From positions 221,639 to 285,638 of the forward strand of contig NZ_JARGCS010000036.1 of NCBI RefSeq assembly GCF_029193575.1: a stretch of DNA of 64,000 bases, written 5' to 3'. Position 1 is the stretch's first letter. Every line of letters starts with the position of its first letter. Below are positions 1 through 10,391 of the stretch, piece by piece. A program made the translations under genes and the position numbers. The DNA is from Pseudomonas entomophila. GTDB lineage: Bacteria > Pseudomonadota > Gammaproteobacteria > Pseudomonadales > Pseudomonadaceae. The notes under the pieces are model-generated. The model did no database searches and was not told where the DNA came from. It saw only the letters and a program-made list of their open reading frames with translations.

Positions 1-16
1 CTGGCATTGAGGTCGA

Positions 17-907
17 TCATTGATTCTGCTCCAGCAATTGCAGCCCGACCCAGTAGCGGGCGAACTGATAGGCACAACGGCCATTACGGTTGCCGCGGCC
101 GGTGGCCCAGCGCACGGCGAGTTTGTCCAGTTCCTCGTCACGCTGCCAGCGCAGGCCGGCGTCACCCGCCAGCTGGCCGATCCAGTGTTCGACCACGTTG
201 AGGAAGTGATCCTGGGTGAAGGGGTAGAACGACAGCCACAACCCGAAACGGTCGGACAACGCGATCTTGTCCTCCACCGCCTCGTTGGGGTGCAGCTCGC
301 CGTCGACCATCTTCCAATTCTCGTTGTCGCTCTGCCTCTCCGGCACCAGGTGACGACGGTTGGAGGTGGCGTACAGCAGGACGTTGTCCGGTGCCTGCTC
401 CAACGAGCCATCGAGCACGCTCTTGAGCACCCGGTAGTCGCCCTCCCCGGCTTCGAACGAAAGGTCGTCGCAAAACAGGATGAAACGCTGCTCGAGCTTG
501 TGCAGTTGCTCGACCACACGCGGCAAGTCGGCCAGGTGATCGCGTTCGATCTCGATCAGGCGCAGCCCCTTGCCGGCATGCTCGGCCAGCAGTGCGCGCA
601 CCAGCGACGACTTGCCGGTACCGCGCGAGCCCCACAACAAGGCGTGGTTGGCGGGCATGCCGCTGATGAACTGGTGGGTGTTGCGGCCCAACTGCTCGCG
701 CTGCTGGTCGACGCCGATCAGGTCGGACAGGCGGATATCGAGGCTGACCTCCAGCGGCATCAGGTAACCGCTGCGACCGTCGCGCTGCCAGCGCGCAGCG
801 AGGGTGCGGGCCCAGTCGATGTCGGGTCGAGGAGCGGGCAACAGCGGTTCGAGGCGCGCGAGAACGGATTCGGCGCGGTCAAGGAAAGCGATGAGGCGGG
901 GGTCCAT
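17..907 (-). CDS. DUF815 family AAA-type ATPase
   Basis: 296-residue cytoplasmic P-loop ATPase of the DUF815 family (conserved, function poorly defined). A Walker A motif GSRGTGKS lies at residues 93-100 and a Walker B-like stretch (ILFCDDLSFE) near 143-152; a conserved SNRRHLVPE segment follows, typical of DUF815. There is no signal peptide or membrane segment. The ATG at 907 was chosen because the product is full family length. It is transcribed away from the sensor kinase gene and separated from it by a REP pair, so it is probably an independent unit. Confidence 0.85.
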   Translation of the reverse strand: MDPRLIAFLDRAESVLARLEPLLPAPRPDIDWARTLAARWQRDGRSGYLMPLEVSLDIRLSDLIGVDQQREQLGRNTHQFISGMPANHALLWGSRGTGKSSLVRALLAEHAGKGLRLIEIERDHLADLPRVVEQLHKLEQRFILFCDDLSFEAGEGDYRVLKSVLDGSLEQAPDNVLLYATSNRRHLVPERQSDNENWKMVDGELHPNEAVEDKIALSDRFGLWLSFYPFTQDHFLNVVEHWIGQLAGDAGLRWQRDEELDKLAVRWATGRGNRNGRCAYQFARYWVGLQLLEQNQ

Positions 908-952
908 GTGGGCTACCTATATTCAAGATCGGTTCAGGGGCCAGTGTGGCCT

Positions 953-1008
953 CATCGCAGGGCAAGCCCGCTCCTCAAACCTGTAGGGGCGGGCTCGCCC
1001 CGCGATGG
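953..1008. repeat. Paired REP palindromes
   Basis: Two oppositely oriented copies of the P. putida-type REP core (catcgcagggcaagcccgct and gcgggctcgccccgcgatg) in the gap between the divergent DUF815 and sagS-like genes. Such pairs are typical extragenic elements that can fold into a cruciform or hairpin. Confidence 0.8.
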
Positions 1009-1121
1009 GACCGCACTCACCCAACGAATGATCGATCGAAACAACAGACAGACCCGCCAGCAGCCGAGGCTGATCGGCTATGCTTGCGCAGCGCAAGGGG
1101 CGTTGAACCGGCTCGGGAACC

Positions 1122-3423
1122 ATGGATATCAAGTTCACCAATCGCCTGTCATACAAGCAAGCCCAGTTGACAGTCCTGGTCGGCTTCATCCTGGGAGCAT
1201 TGCTCAGTCTCATCCAGATCGGCATCGATTATGCCAGCGAAGACGCTTCCATCAACCGCGAAGTGCAAGCGCTGCTGCAGATCAGCCACGATCCGGCCTC
1301 GCGCATCGCCTATAACATCGACGCGGAACTGGCCAAGGAACTCACCGGAGGCCTGTTGCAATCGCCGGCGGTGGTGCGCGCGCGACTGATCGACAACAAC
1401 GACACGGTACTCGCCGACGTCCAACGCCCGCGCCAGGAAGACCGCTACCGCCCACTCAGCGACTTCCTGTTCGGCGAGCAGCGCCAGTTCAGCGACCGTC
1501 TGTTCCTCGCCCACATGCCACAGGACTACCTCGGCACCCTGTACCTGGACATCGACACCTATGCCTTCGGCAGTCGCTTCCTCGACCGCGCCGGAATCAC
1601 CCTGTTCAACGGCTTCGCCCGCAGCCTGGTGCTCACCGGCATCCTCCTGGCGCTGTTCTACATGATGCTGACCAAGCCACTGGTCACGGTGATCGGCGCA
1701 CTCAGCGGCAGCGACCCACGCCAGCCCGGGCGCACGCGCCTGGACTACCCCCATGGCCACGAGCACGACGAGATCGGCGTACTTGTGAAGGTCGCCAACC
1801 AGCAGTTCATCAGCATGGCCACCGAGATCCAGCAGCGGCGCAACGCCGAGAACCGCCTGACCCAATACCTCAACGAGCTGGAAGACATCGTCTCGGCACG
1901 CACAGACGAGCTCAAGGCCAGCAACAGCCGCCTGAGCCAGTCCAACCAGGAGCTGGAGGAAGCACGCCGACGCGCCCTGGACATGGCCCAGGCGCGCGCC
2001 GCCTTCCTGGCCAACATGAGCCATGAGATTCGCACCCCGCTCAATGGCATGCTCGGCATGATCGCCCTGGCCCTGGACAGCGGGCTCAACGCCGAACAAC
2101 GCCAGCAGCTGTCGATCGCCCACGACTCGGGCAAGGTGCTGGTGGAACTGCTCAACGATATCCTCGACCTGTCGAAGTTCGACGCCGGGCAGTTGGAGCT
2201 CGAACGCATCCCTTTCGACATGGGGGCAATGGTCGAAGACACCGCCAACCTGCTGTCGCAGAATGCCGCCGCCAGCGTCGAGCTGACCTGCCTGGTCGAC
2301 GCGGGTTTCCCCAGCACGGTGCTCGGCGACCCGACCCGGGTGCGACAGATCGTCAGCAACCTGCTGTCCAACGCGCTCAAGTTCACCCGCTTTGGCCGGG
2401 TCGATGTGCGCCTTTCACCCATCGTCGGCGGCGTGCGCCTGGAGGTTTGCGATACCGGCATTGGCATCCCCGAGGAGGCCCAGGCGCGAATCTTCCAGCC
2501 CTTCACCCAGGCTGGCGCCGGCATCACCCGCCAGTATGGGGGCACCGGCCTTGGCCTGGCGCTGACCCGCAACCTGTGCAGGGCCATGCAGGGGCATCTG
2601 CACATCCATTCCGAAACCGGTTTTGGCAGCCGATTCAGTGCCGAGCTGCCGCTGCCTGCGCATACCGAGGCGCTGGCCGCAGCGCCGTTGCAAGGGCGCG
2701 TGGTCGCCCTGAGCAATGCGTCCAGCGGCCTGGCAGAACTGCTCGAGGGCCTGCTGCCAAGCTGGGGCCTGGACTACCAACGCCGCGATGGCGCCGATGG
2801 GCTCGCGGGCACTGCCATCGACCTGCTGATCACCGACGACCTGGAGCACCTGTTCGAACTGCGCCCGACCCTCAAGGCGCCGATCCTGCTGGTGACCGCC
2901 TACGGCAACTTTCTCCCCGGCGAGGAGGCCGCGCACCTGGCGCCACTGCACCAACTGGCCCGACCGCTGGCGCGCAATGCGCTCTACCAGATCCTGCGCC
3001 GCACCTTGCAGGGCGAACCCAACACGCCTCTGCTGCACGAAGTGAGCGGTTTGCAGCAGCGCCGCGCGCGCATTCTGCTGGTGGAGGACAACCCGGTGAA
3101 CCAGCTGGTGGCCAAGGGCATGCTCGGCAAGCTCGGCTGCCAGGTGCAGGTCGCGGCCCACGGCGCCGAAGCTTTGGAGATGCTGGAAAGGGAAGGGTTC
3201 GACCTGGTGCTGATGGACTGCAACATGCCGGTGATGGACGGCTACGAGGCCAGTCGGCGCATCCGCCAGAGCGGGCGCTGGCCAGACTTGCCGATCGTCG
3301 CCCTGACCGCCAACGCCATGCCCGAGGAACGTGAGCGTTGCCGCGCTGCGGGCATGGACGACTACCTGGCCAAACCGTTCCGCCGCGAGGAACTACTGGC
3401 GCTGATCGATCACTGGGTGCCGC

Positions 3424-3434
<11 letters not shown>
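1122..3434 (+). CDS. sagS: Hybrid sensor histidine kinase/response regulator, SagS-like
   Basis: 770-residue inner-membrane hybrid kinase. Two membrane segments (about 15-35 and 165-185) enclose a periplasmic sensor of about 130 residues. A HAMP-like linker and coiled coil (230-290) follow, then the HisKA box NMSHEIRTPLNG with phospho-acceptor His301, the HATPase domain, a degenerate receiver-like stretch (about 525-630), and a C-terminal receiver with LVEDNPVNQ and acceptor Asp699 in LMDCNMPVMDG. It resembles P. aeruginosa SagS, which steers the planktonic-to-biofilm switch through BfiS and HptB, and its neighbours gpx, msrB and alaA match the SagS neighbourhood as I recall it. There is no HPt domain, so phosphate must pass to a separate protein. 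Its 3' end overlaps the convergent gpx gene by 11 bases. Confidence 0.85.
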
Positions 3435-3912
<478 letters not shown>

Positions 3913-3926
3913 GTCGATTCTCCGTG

Positions 3927-4322
3927 TCAGTCGTGCGGTTTGAAATCCAGGCAAACCGAGTTGATGCAATAGCGCAGGCCAGTCGGTGGCGGACCGTCGG
4001 GGAACACATGGCCCAGGTGCGCGTCGCACTGGGCGCAGGTGACTTCGGTGCGGATCATGCCGTGGGAGGTGTCGCGGATCTCGATCATCGCGCCCTCTTC
4101 GATCGGCTCGTAGAAACTCGGCCAGCCGCAGCCGGCATCGAACTTGGTCCGCGCATCGAACAGCGGCAGGTCGCAACAGATGCAATGATAGATGCCGGCG
4201 CGGCGCTCGCTGTTGTATTTGCCGCTGAAGGGGCGCTCGGTGCCTTTCAGGCGGCACACCTGGTATTGCGCGGGGTCGAGCATCGCGCGCCACTCTTCCA
4301 GGGTTTTCTCGATCTTTTGCAT
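3927..4322 (-). CDS. msrB: Peptide-methionine (R)-S-oxide reductase MsrB
   Basis: 131-residue cytoplasmic enzyme reducing methionine-R-sulfoxide in proteins. Two CxxC pairs (CICC near residue 49 and CAQC near 97) form the structural zinc site, and the catalytic Cys lies in RYCINSVCLDF near the C-terminus. Length and motifs are typical of single-domain MsrB. It is the first gene of a two-gene operon with the downstream glutathione peroxidase and is divergent from alaA. Confidence 0.95.
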   Translation of the reverse strand: MQKIEKTLEEWRAMLDPAQYQVCRLKGTERPFSGKYNSERRAGIYHCICCDLPLFDARTKFDAGCGWPSFYEPIEEGAMIEIRDTSHGMIRTEVTCAQCDAHLGHVFPDGPPPTGLRYCINSVCLDFKPHD

Positions 4323-4490
4323 GGGTGGACCTCGGCAGGCGGAATTTCACCCCGCGCTGTCTTTTCCGTAGCGCGGGTGGCACGTATATTAGTTGGCTTG
4401 TGTGCAGACGCTCAGTCTGGCACCCGCGCCCCGTCCTTTTCAAACCTTTTGACGGCCGCGCCCCGCGACTTATCCAATCGGGATCACATC

Positions 4491-5702
4491 ATGCAGTTCA
4501 GCAAATCGAACAAGCTCGCCAATGTCTGCTACGACATTCGCGGCCCGGTGCTCAAGCACGCCAAACGCCTGGAAGAGGAAGGCCAGCGCATCCTCAAGCT
4601 GAACATCGGCAACCCGGCGCCGTTTGGCTTCGAGGCGCCCGACGAGATTCTCCAGGACGTGATCCGCAACCTGCCCACCGCCCAGGGCTACAGCGACTCC
4701 AAGGGGCTGTTCAGCGCGCGCAAGGCGGTCATGCAGTACTGCCAGCAGAAGCAGATCGAAGGCGTCGGCATCGAGGACATCTACCTGGGCAACGGCGTGT
4801 CCGAACTGATCGTGATGTCCATGCAAGCGCTGCTCAACAACGGTGACGAGGTGCTGATCCCGGCGCCGGACTACCCGCTGTGGACCGCCGCCGTGAGCCT
4901 GGCGGGCGGCAAGCCCGTGCACTACCTGTGCGACGAGCAGGCAGACTGGTTCCCCGACCTCGACGACATCAAGGCCAAGATCACCCCGAACACCAAGGCC
5001 CTGGTGATCATCAACCCGAACAACCCGACCGGCGCGGTGTACTCCAAGGAGCTGCTGCTGGGCATGCTGGAGCTGGCACGCCAGCACAACCTGGTGGTGT
5101 TCTCCGACGAGATCTACGACAAGATCCTCTACGACGAGGCCGTGCACATCAGCACCGCGTCGCTGGCCCCGGACGTGCTGTGCCTGACCTTCAACGGCCT
5201 GTCCAAGTCCTACCGCGTTGCCGGCTTCCGCTCCGGCTGGCTGATCATCTCCGGGCCCAAGCAACACGCCCAGAGCTACATCGAAGGCATCGACATGCTG
5301 GCCAACATGCGCCTGTGCGCCAACGTGCCGTCGCAGCATGCGATCCAGACCGCCCTGGGCGGCTACCAGAGCATCAACGACCTGGTACTGCCCAACGGGC
5401 GCCTGCTGGAGCAGCGCAACCGCACCTACGAATTGCTCAACGCCATTCCAGGCGTGAGCTGCGTCAAGCCCATGGGCGCGCTGTACGCCTTCCCGCGTAT
5501 CGACCCAAAGGTGTGCCCTATCCACAACGACGAGAAGTTCGTGCTCGACCTGCTGCTGTCGGAAAAGCTGTTGATCGTCCAGGGCACCGCCTTCAACTGG
5601 CCGTGGCCAGACCACTTCCGCGTGGTCACCTTGCCGCGGGTCGACGACCTGGAGCAGGCCATCGGCCGCATCGGTAACTTCCTGCGCACCTACCAGCAAT
5701 AA
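4491..5702 (+). CDS. alaA: Alanine aminotransferase AlaA
   Basis: 403-residue PLP-dependent class I aminotransferase making alanine from pyruvate and glutamate. It closely matches E. coli AlaA (YfbQ) as I recall it, including NVCYDIRGPVLK, the INPNNPTGAVYSKELL segment, SDEIYDKILYD, and NGLSKSYRVAGF with the PLP Lys239. The ATG at 4491 gives family length; the same frame is open for about 190 codons upstream, but that stretch is antisense to msrB and is not homologous. Cytoplasmic and complete. Confidence 0.93.
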   Translation: MQFSKSNKLANVCYDIRGPVLKHAKRLEEEGQRILKLNIGNPAPFGFEAPDEILQDVIRNLPTAQGYSDSKGLFSARKAVMQYCQQKQIEGVGIEDIYLGNGVSELIVMSMQALLNNGDEVLIPAPDYPLWTAAVSLAGGKPVHYLCDEQADWFPDLDDIKAKITPNTKALVIINPNNPTGAVYSKELLLGMLELARQHNLVVFSDEIYDKILYDEAVHISTASLAPDVLCLTFNGLSKSYRVAGFRSGWLIISGPKQHAQSYIEGIDMLANMRLCANVPSQHAIQTALGGYQSINDLVLPNGRLLEQRNRTYELLNAIPGVSCVKPMGALYAFPRIDPKVCPIHNDEKFVLDLLLSEKLLIVQGTAFNWPWPDHFRVVTLPRVDDLEQAIGRIGNFLRTYQQ

Positions 5703-5711
5703 GCGACTACC

Positions 5712-5730
5712 GGGCCCGCGTTGCGGGCCC
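5712..5730 (+). terminator. GC-rich hairpin after alaA
   Basis: Perfect 8-bp stem GGGCCCGC/GCGGGCCC with a 3-base loop, 9 bases after the alaA stop. There is no real T tract, so it may be only a weak terminator or mRNA-stabilising hairpin. Confidence 0.4.
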
Positions 5731-5824
5731 AACTATCTTCCTACACCCCGCAACGCTCTATCCCACAGCCCACCTGACACCCTCTGCCATACTGCTCGGT
5801 ACACAGTTTGAAATAGTCGACCGG

Positions 5825-5853
5825 TTGAATCGCCGTGTCCGCAGCCTTATATA
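5825..5853 (+). promoter_or_regulatory. Sigma-70 type promoter for htpX
   Basis: TTGAAT, 17 bases, then TATATA, ending 47 bases before the htpX start; a plausible housekeeping promoter. No sigma-32-like -10 element was seen. Confidence 0.5.
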
Positions 5854-5900
5854 CCCCCGCAGTACGCTAGATTTTCATCCGTCAGGAGAACGTAACAACC

Positions 5901-6788
5901 ATGATGCGCATTCTGTTGTTTGTGGCCACCAACCTCGCGGTGGTGCTGGTTGCAAGCATTACCCTCAGCTTGTTCGGTTTCAACGGGTTCATGGCCGCCA
6001 ACGGCGTCGACCTGGACCTGGGCCGCCTGCTGGTGTTCTGCGCCGTGTTCGGTTTTGCCGGGTCGCTGGTCTCGCTGTTCATCTCCAAGTGGATGGCGAA
6101 GATGACCACCGGCACCCAGATCATCACTCAGCCTCGCACCCATCACGAACAGTGGTTGTTGCAGACGGTCGAGGAACTGTCTCGCGAGGCCGGCATCAAG
6201 ATGCCCGAGGTGGGTATCTTCCCGGCCTACGAGGCCAACGCCTTCGCCACCGGCTGGAACCGCAACGACGCCCTGGTGGCGGTCTCGCAGGGCCTGCTGG
6301 AGCGCTTCTCGCGTGACGAGGTGCGCGCCGTGCTGGCGCACGAGATAGGCCACGTGGCCAACGGCGACATGGTCACCCTGGCGCTGGTGCAAGGCGTGGT
6401 GAACACCTTCGTGATGTTCTTCGCGCGCATCATCGGCAACTTCGTCGACAAGGTGATCTTCAAGAACGAGGAAGGCCAGGGCATCGCCTACTACGTGGCC
6501 ACCATCGTCGCCGAACTGGTGCTGGGCATCCTCGCCAGTATCATCGTCATGTGGTTCTCGCGTCGCCGCGAGTACCGCGCCGACGAGGCCGGTGCGCAAT
6601 TGGCCGGCACCGGGGCCATGATCAGCGCCCTGCAGCGCCTGCGCGTGGAGCAAGGCATGCCGGTACACATGCCCGACACACTGAAGGCCTTCGGTATCAA
6701 TGGCGGCCTCAAGCAGGGCCTGGCGGGCCTGCTGATGAGCCACCCGCCGCTGGAGGACCGGATCGAGGCGCTGCGTCGTCGCGGTTGA
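5901..6788 (+). CDS. htpX: Membrane zinc protease HtpX
   Basis: 295-residue inner-membrane M48 metalloprotease that cleaves misfolded membrane proteins alongside FtsH. Two N-terminal membrane segments (about 4-26 and 40-62) precede the zinc motif HEIGH at 147-151; two further hydrophobic segments (about 160-180 and 193-213) and the third ligand in REYRADEAGA follow. Length is standard. The start has an AGGAGAACG Shine-Dalgarno about 8 bases upstream. A promoter and a strong terminator bracket it as a single-gene unit. Confidence 0.96.
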   Translation: MMRILLFVATNLAVVLVASITLSLFGFNGFMAANGVDLDLGRLLVFCAVFGFAGSLVSLFISKWMAKMTTGTQIITQPRTHHEQWLLQTVEELSREAGIKMPEVGIFPAYEANAFATGWNRNDALVAVSQGLLERFSRDEVRAVLAHEIGHVANGDMVTLALVQGVVNTFVMFFARIIGNFVDKVIFKNEEGQGIAYYVATIVAELVLGILASIIVMWFSRRREYRADEAGAQLAGTGAMISALQRLRVEQGMPVHMPDTLKAFGINGGLKQGLAGLLMSHPPLEDRIEALRRRG

Positions 6789-6804
6789 GCATTGCACCGA
6801 TGTG

Positions 6805-6838
6805 AAGAAAGGCGACCTGCAAGGTCGCCTTTCTTGTG
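6805..6838 (+). terminator. Intrinsic terminator of htpX
   Basis: Long perfect stem (AAGAAAGGCGACCT paired with AGGTCGCCTTTCTT) with a tiny loop and a T-rich 3' arm, 17 bases after the htpX stop. Confidence 0.85.
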
Positions 6839-6886
6839 CTGGGCCTGAGCGGGCCTGCCCCGCGATTGGAGGCGCAGCCCTCCCCT

Positions 6887-7537
6887 TCACCGCTCGACCC
6901 GATACACCCGCTCCAACAGGCTCATCACCCCCGCGCCCTGGAACTTAGGGCTTTGCTCGATAATCTGTGGCGCCTCCAGCGCGTCGATGCGCCACCCCTC
7001 GAAGCCACCTCGCACCTCGTCATCCGGCACCGAGAATGGCGGCCCATCGAGGCGCGACTGATCGTACTCCAGGGTCACCACCAGCCCCGTGCACGTCGCT
7101 GGCAACAGGGTCGACAGCAGCGCCATGTAGCGTTCACGCATGAGCGGCGGCAGCGCGATCAACGCGGCGCGGTCGTACAGCCCCCCGCAATCGACCAGGT
7201 CCTGCGCCTGCAAGGCGAAGAAGTCTCCGCACCACAACTCCACCTCACCACTGCGCCACACCTCGAACGCGCCGTGCTGAGCGACCTCGGGCAGCAAGCC
7301 CTGCCCGGAGAAGAAATCCTCCACCGCCCGCCTCGACAACTCCACCCCCCGCACCCGATACCCCTGCCCGGCCAGCCAGGCCAGGTCCAGGCTCTTGCCG
7401 CACAAGGGCACCAGCACACGACTGCCCGGTGCCAGCGCCAGCTTCGACCAGTGCGCCCGCAGGTACGGATTCACCTCGGCCTGGTGAAAACCGATCTGGT
7501 TGTCCGCCCACCGCTTGTGCCAGAACGCAGACTCCAT
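6887..7537 (-). CDS. tpm: Thiopurine S-methyltransferase
   Basis: 216-residue SAM-dependent methyltransferase. Bacterial Tpm enzymes methylate thiopurines and, in pseudomonads, selenium and tellurium oxyanion derivatives. Diagnostic stretches are the N-terminal FWHKRWADNQIGFHQ, the SAM site VLVPLCGKSLDLAWLA, and GVELSRRAVEDFF. Length is typical. It is divergent from the extradiol dioxygenase gene and lies just past the htpX terminator. Confidence 0.94.
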   Translation of the reverse strand: MESAFWHKRWADNQIGFHQAEVNPYLRAHWSKLALAPGSRVLVPLCGKSLDLAWLAGQGYRVRGVELSRRAVEDFFSGQGLLPEVAQHGAFEVWRSGEVELWCGDFFALQAQDLVDCGGLYDRAALIALPPLMRERYMALLSTLLPATCTGLVVTLEYDQSRLDGPPFSVPDDEVRGGFEGWRIDALEAPQIIEQSPKFQGAGVMSLLERVYRVER

Positions 7538-7639
7538 GCTAACTCCTGATTTCTCGATAGATTTCTTGCAAAACTTATATTGGATATCGATCGTTGACTG
7601 ATCGAAGATGGCGGCATCTTAACCGTTCAGGAACGCACC

Positions 7640-8407
7640 ATGCTGCCCAGCCTGTTTATCTCCCACGGCTCGCCCATGCTTGCCCTGCAGCCCGGTGCCA
7701 GCGGCCCGGCCCTCGCCGCCCTGGCGCAAGCGCTACCACGCCCAAAGGCAATCGTGGTGGTCTCGGCGCACTGGGAAAGCCGAGGGCTGCTGGTGATGAG
7801 TACGCCACAACCGCCCACCTGGCATGATTTCCATGGCTTCCCGCCGGCCTTGCATGCCGTGCAGTACCCTGCCTCGGGCGAGCCTGCGCTGGCGCAGCGG
7901 ATCGCCACGCTGCTGGCGAGCGCCGACCTGGGCGCTAGCCTGGACAACCAGCGCCCTTACGACCATGGCGCCTGGGTGCCGCTGTCACTGATGTACCCGG
8001 CTGCGGACATTCCCGTCATCCAGGTGTCGCTACCCAGCCATTTCGGCCCGGCATTGCAGGTGCGGGTCGGCGAGGCCCTCAGGCCATTGCGTGAGGACGG
8101 TATCTTGCTGATCGGCTCGGGCAGCATCACTCACAACCTCGGCGAGCTCAGCTGGCATGCCGGGCCGGAGGTGATCGCGCCGTGGGCCGGTGCCTTCCGG
8201 GATTGGGTGGTGGAGCGTCTGGCCGAGGATGACCGCGCGGCGCTGCTGGCTTACCGGCACCAGGCACCGCATGCGGTGCGCAACCATCCCAGTGACGAAC
8301 ACTTGCTACCGCTGTTCTTCGCCCTGGGGGCGGGGGAACGGTTCGGGGTAGTGCACCAGGGGTTCACGCTCGGGGCGCTGGGAATGGATATCTACCGGTT
8401 TGACTGA
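7640..8407 (+). CDS. Class III (LigB/DODA-type) extradiol ring-cleavage dioxygenase
   Basis: 255-residue non-haem iron or zinc dioxygenase like plant DODA and E. coli YgiD. His-containing segments visible are ISHGSPML at the N-terminus, VSAHWES, PYDHGAWVPL, GSGSITHNLGEL and the C-terminal HPSDEHLLPLFFALG, all family hallmarks that supply metal or catalytic histidines. The natural substrate is not evident from the neighbours; the gene looks monocistronic and ends at a bidirectional terminator. Confidence 0.88.
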   Translation: MLPSLFISHGSPMLALQPGASGPALAALAQALPRPKAIVVVSAHWESRGLLVMSTPQPPTWHDFHGFPPALHAVQYPASGEPALAQRIATLLASADLGASLDNQRPYDHGAWVPLSLMYPAADIPVIQVSLPSHFGPALQVRVGEALRPLREDGILLIGSGSITHNLGELSWHAGPEVIAPWAGAFRDWVVERLAEDDRAALLAYRHQAPHAVRNHPSDEHLLPLFFALGAGERFGVVHQGFTLGALGMDIYRFD

Positions 8408-8440
8408 GGGCCGGTAATGACGCAGCAACATTCGCCAGAC

Positions 8441-8473
8441 AAAAAAATCCCCAGCCTAGGCCGGGGATTTTTT
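8441..8473. terminator. Bidirectional terminator between dioxygenase and deaD
   Basis: An AAATCCCC/GGGGATTT stem flanked by seven A residues on one side and six T residues on the other; it can terminate both convergent genes. Confidence 0.85.
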
Positions 8474-8489
8474 CATTGCAGCGCCAGGA

Positions 8490-10169
8490 TCAATCTTCGC
8501 GGTAGCGGCGCAGCTTCAGCTGCTTGCCCGCCACACGGGTGTCCTTGAGCTTGGACAGCAGACGCTCCAGGCCCTCTTCCGGCAGCTCGACCAGGCTGAA
8601 GCTGTCGCGTACCTGGATGCGGCCGATGGCGTCACGCGCCAGGCCACCCTCGTTGAGGATCGCGCCCAGCAGGTTCTTCGCGGCGATGCCGTCACGGGCA
8701 CCCAGGGCGGTACGGCAACGCACACGGCCTTCAGCCAGCGGCATCGGCGCACGACGCTCGCGGTCACCACGCTCGCTGCGCTCGCCACGGTCGGCACGCT
8801 CACCAGTACGCTCACGCGGGGCGTGGGTCGGCACCAGCGGTTGCTCGCGCTCGACCGCGGCCAGGTCCAGCGCCTGGCCGTTGGTGGCCTTGCGCAGCAA
8901 AGCCGAGGCCAGGGCGCGCGGGCTGCAGCCCAGGTCGGCGGTCAGGCGATCGAACAGCTCGCCATGGCTGACTTCGGCTTCGGCCACCAGCGGCGCGAGG
9001 CTGGCGGTCAGCTTCTTGATGCGTGCGTCGAGCACGGCCTGCGGGTTGGGCAGGCGGGCTTCGGCGACCTTCTGCCCGGTCACGCGCTCGATCACCTGCA
9101 GCATGCGGCGCTCGCGCGGGGTAACCAGCAGCAGCGCGCGGCCATCACGACCGGCACGGCCGGTGCGACCGATACGGTGCACGTAGGATTCCGGGTCGTA
9201 CGGCATGTCGACGTTGAACACGTGGGTGATGCGCGGTACGTCCAGGCCACGGGCGGCGACGTCGGTAGCGACGACGATGTCCAGGCGGCCATCCTTGAGC
9301 GAGTCGATGACCCGCTCACGCTGGTTCTGGGCGATGTCGCCATTCAGCGCGGCAGCCTTGTAGCCCTTGGCTTCCAGGGCAGCGGCCAGGTCCAGGGTAG
9401 CTTGCTTGGTGCGCACGAAGGCGATCAGCGCGTCGAACTCTTCCACTTCCAGCAGACGCAGCACGGCCGGGATCTTCTGGTCGGCATGGACCATCAGGTG
9501 GGCCTGATCGATCGCGGTGACGGTCTGGGTCTTGCTCTGGATCTTGACGTGCTTCGGCTCGCGCAGGTGACGCTCGGCGATGCTGCGGATCGAAGACGGC
9601 AGGGTGGCGGAGAACAGCACGGTCTGGCGCGAGGCCGGGATGGCGTCGAAGATCACTTCGAGGTCGTCCATGAAACCGAGCTTGAGCATCTCGTCAGCTT
9701 CGTCCAGCACCAGGTACTGCACGGTCGACAGCACTTTCTCGTCACGACGCAGGTGGTCGCACAGGCGGCCCGGGGTGGCGACGACGATCTGTGCGCCGTT
9801 GCGAATGGCGCGCAGTTGTGGGCCCATCGGGGCACCACCGTACACGGCCACCACGTTAACGCCCGGCATCTGCTTGGCGTAGGTTTCGAAGGCGGTGGCT
9901 ACTTGCAGCGCCAACTCACGGGTTGGCGCCAGGATCAGGGCTTGCGGTTCGCGCTTGCTCACGTCGATCTTGTTGAGGATCGGCAGGGCGAAGGCAGCGG
10001 TCTTGCCGGTGCCAGTCTGCGCCTGGCCGATCATGTCGTGACCGGCGAGGATGATCGGGATCGACTGTTGCTGAATGGCGGACGGCTCTTCATAGCCGGT
10101 CGCCAGGACGGCAGCAACGATGTTCGGATTGAGTTCGAGAGCGGCGAATCCGCCGGTTTCCTGGGTCAT
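8490..10169 (-). CDS. deaD: DEAD-box RNA helicase DeaD/CsdA
   Basis: 559-residue ATP-dependent RNA helicase acting in ribosome assembly and mRNA decay, especially in the cold. It has the Q motif (GYEEPSAIQQQSIP), motif I AQTGTGKT, motif II DEAD (VLDEADEML), motif III SAT and motif VI HRIGRTGRAGR. A charged linker rich in RGERSERGDRERR follows, then a DbpA-type RNA-binding domain (last 75 residues). The ATG at 10169 is preferred over an upstream in-frame start because AGAGG lies 7 bases before it. A leader of about 210 nt precedes the gene. Confidence 0.93.
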   Translation of the reverse strand: MTQETGGFAALELNPNIVAAVLATGYEEPSAIQQQSIPIILAGHDMIGQAQTGTGKTAAFALPILNKIDVSKREPQALILAPTRELALQVATAFETYAKQMPGVNVVAVYGGAPMGPQLRAIRNGAQIVVATPGRLCDHLRRDEKVLSTVQYLVLDEADEMLKLGFMDDLEVIFDAIPASRQTVLFSATLPSSIRSIAERHLREPKHVKIQSKTQTVTAIDQAHLMVHADQKIPAVLRLLEVEEFDALIAFVRTKQATLDLAAALEAKGYKAAALNGDIAQNQRERVIDSLKDGRLDIVVATDVAARGLDVPRITHVFNVDMPYDPESYVHRIGRTGRAGRDGRALLLVTPRERRMLQVIERVTGQKVAEARLPNPQAVLDARIKKLTASLAPLVAEAEVSHGELFDRLTADLGCSPRALASALLRKATNGQALDLAAVEREQPLVPTHAPRERTGERADRGERSERGDRERRAPMPLAEGRVRCRTALGARDGIAAKNLLGAILNEGGLARDAIGRIQVRDSFSLVELPEEGLERLLSKLKDTRVAGKQLKLRRYRED

Positions 10170-10391
10170 GGGTCTGCCTCTATGTGCATCCGCAAAGACC
10201 CATGCTCCAAAGCTGCACATGCCTTGAAAGACCCGAAGGTCACCCAGGCAGCTTTGGCGGCGGGGATTTGCGAAAACGATTGAAAAGAAAAACGTGGGAA
10301 TGTCCGCCTAGCGGACCAGCAGCCGAAGCTGGATTCGGAGGATTTGCACCGCCTGATTTTGCGGCCCGCTAAAAGACCGGCGCGTATCATA
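10170..10391 (-). promoter_or_regulatory. deaD promoter and long structured 5' leader
   Basis: On the minus strand a TATGAT -10 box lies at 10391-10386 (start predicted near 10379; the -35 is weak), giving a leader of about 210 nt. It contains a perfect hairpin GTCCGC-TAG-GCGGAC (about 10303-10317) and other pairing potential. Cold-shock helicase mRNAs commonly carry long regulatory leaders. The rest of the gap up to 10538 holds only a REP-like palindrome (about 10497-10525). Confidence 0.5.
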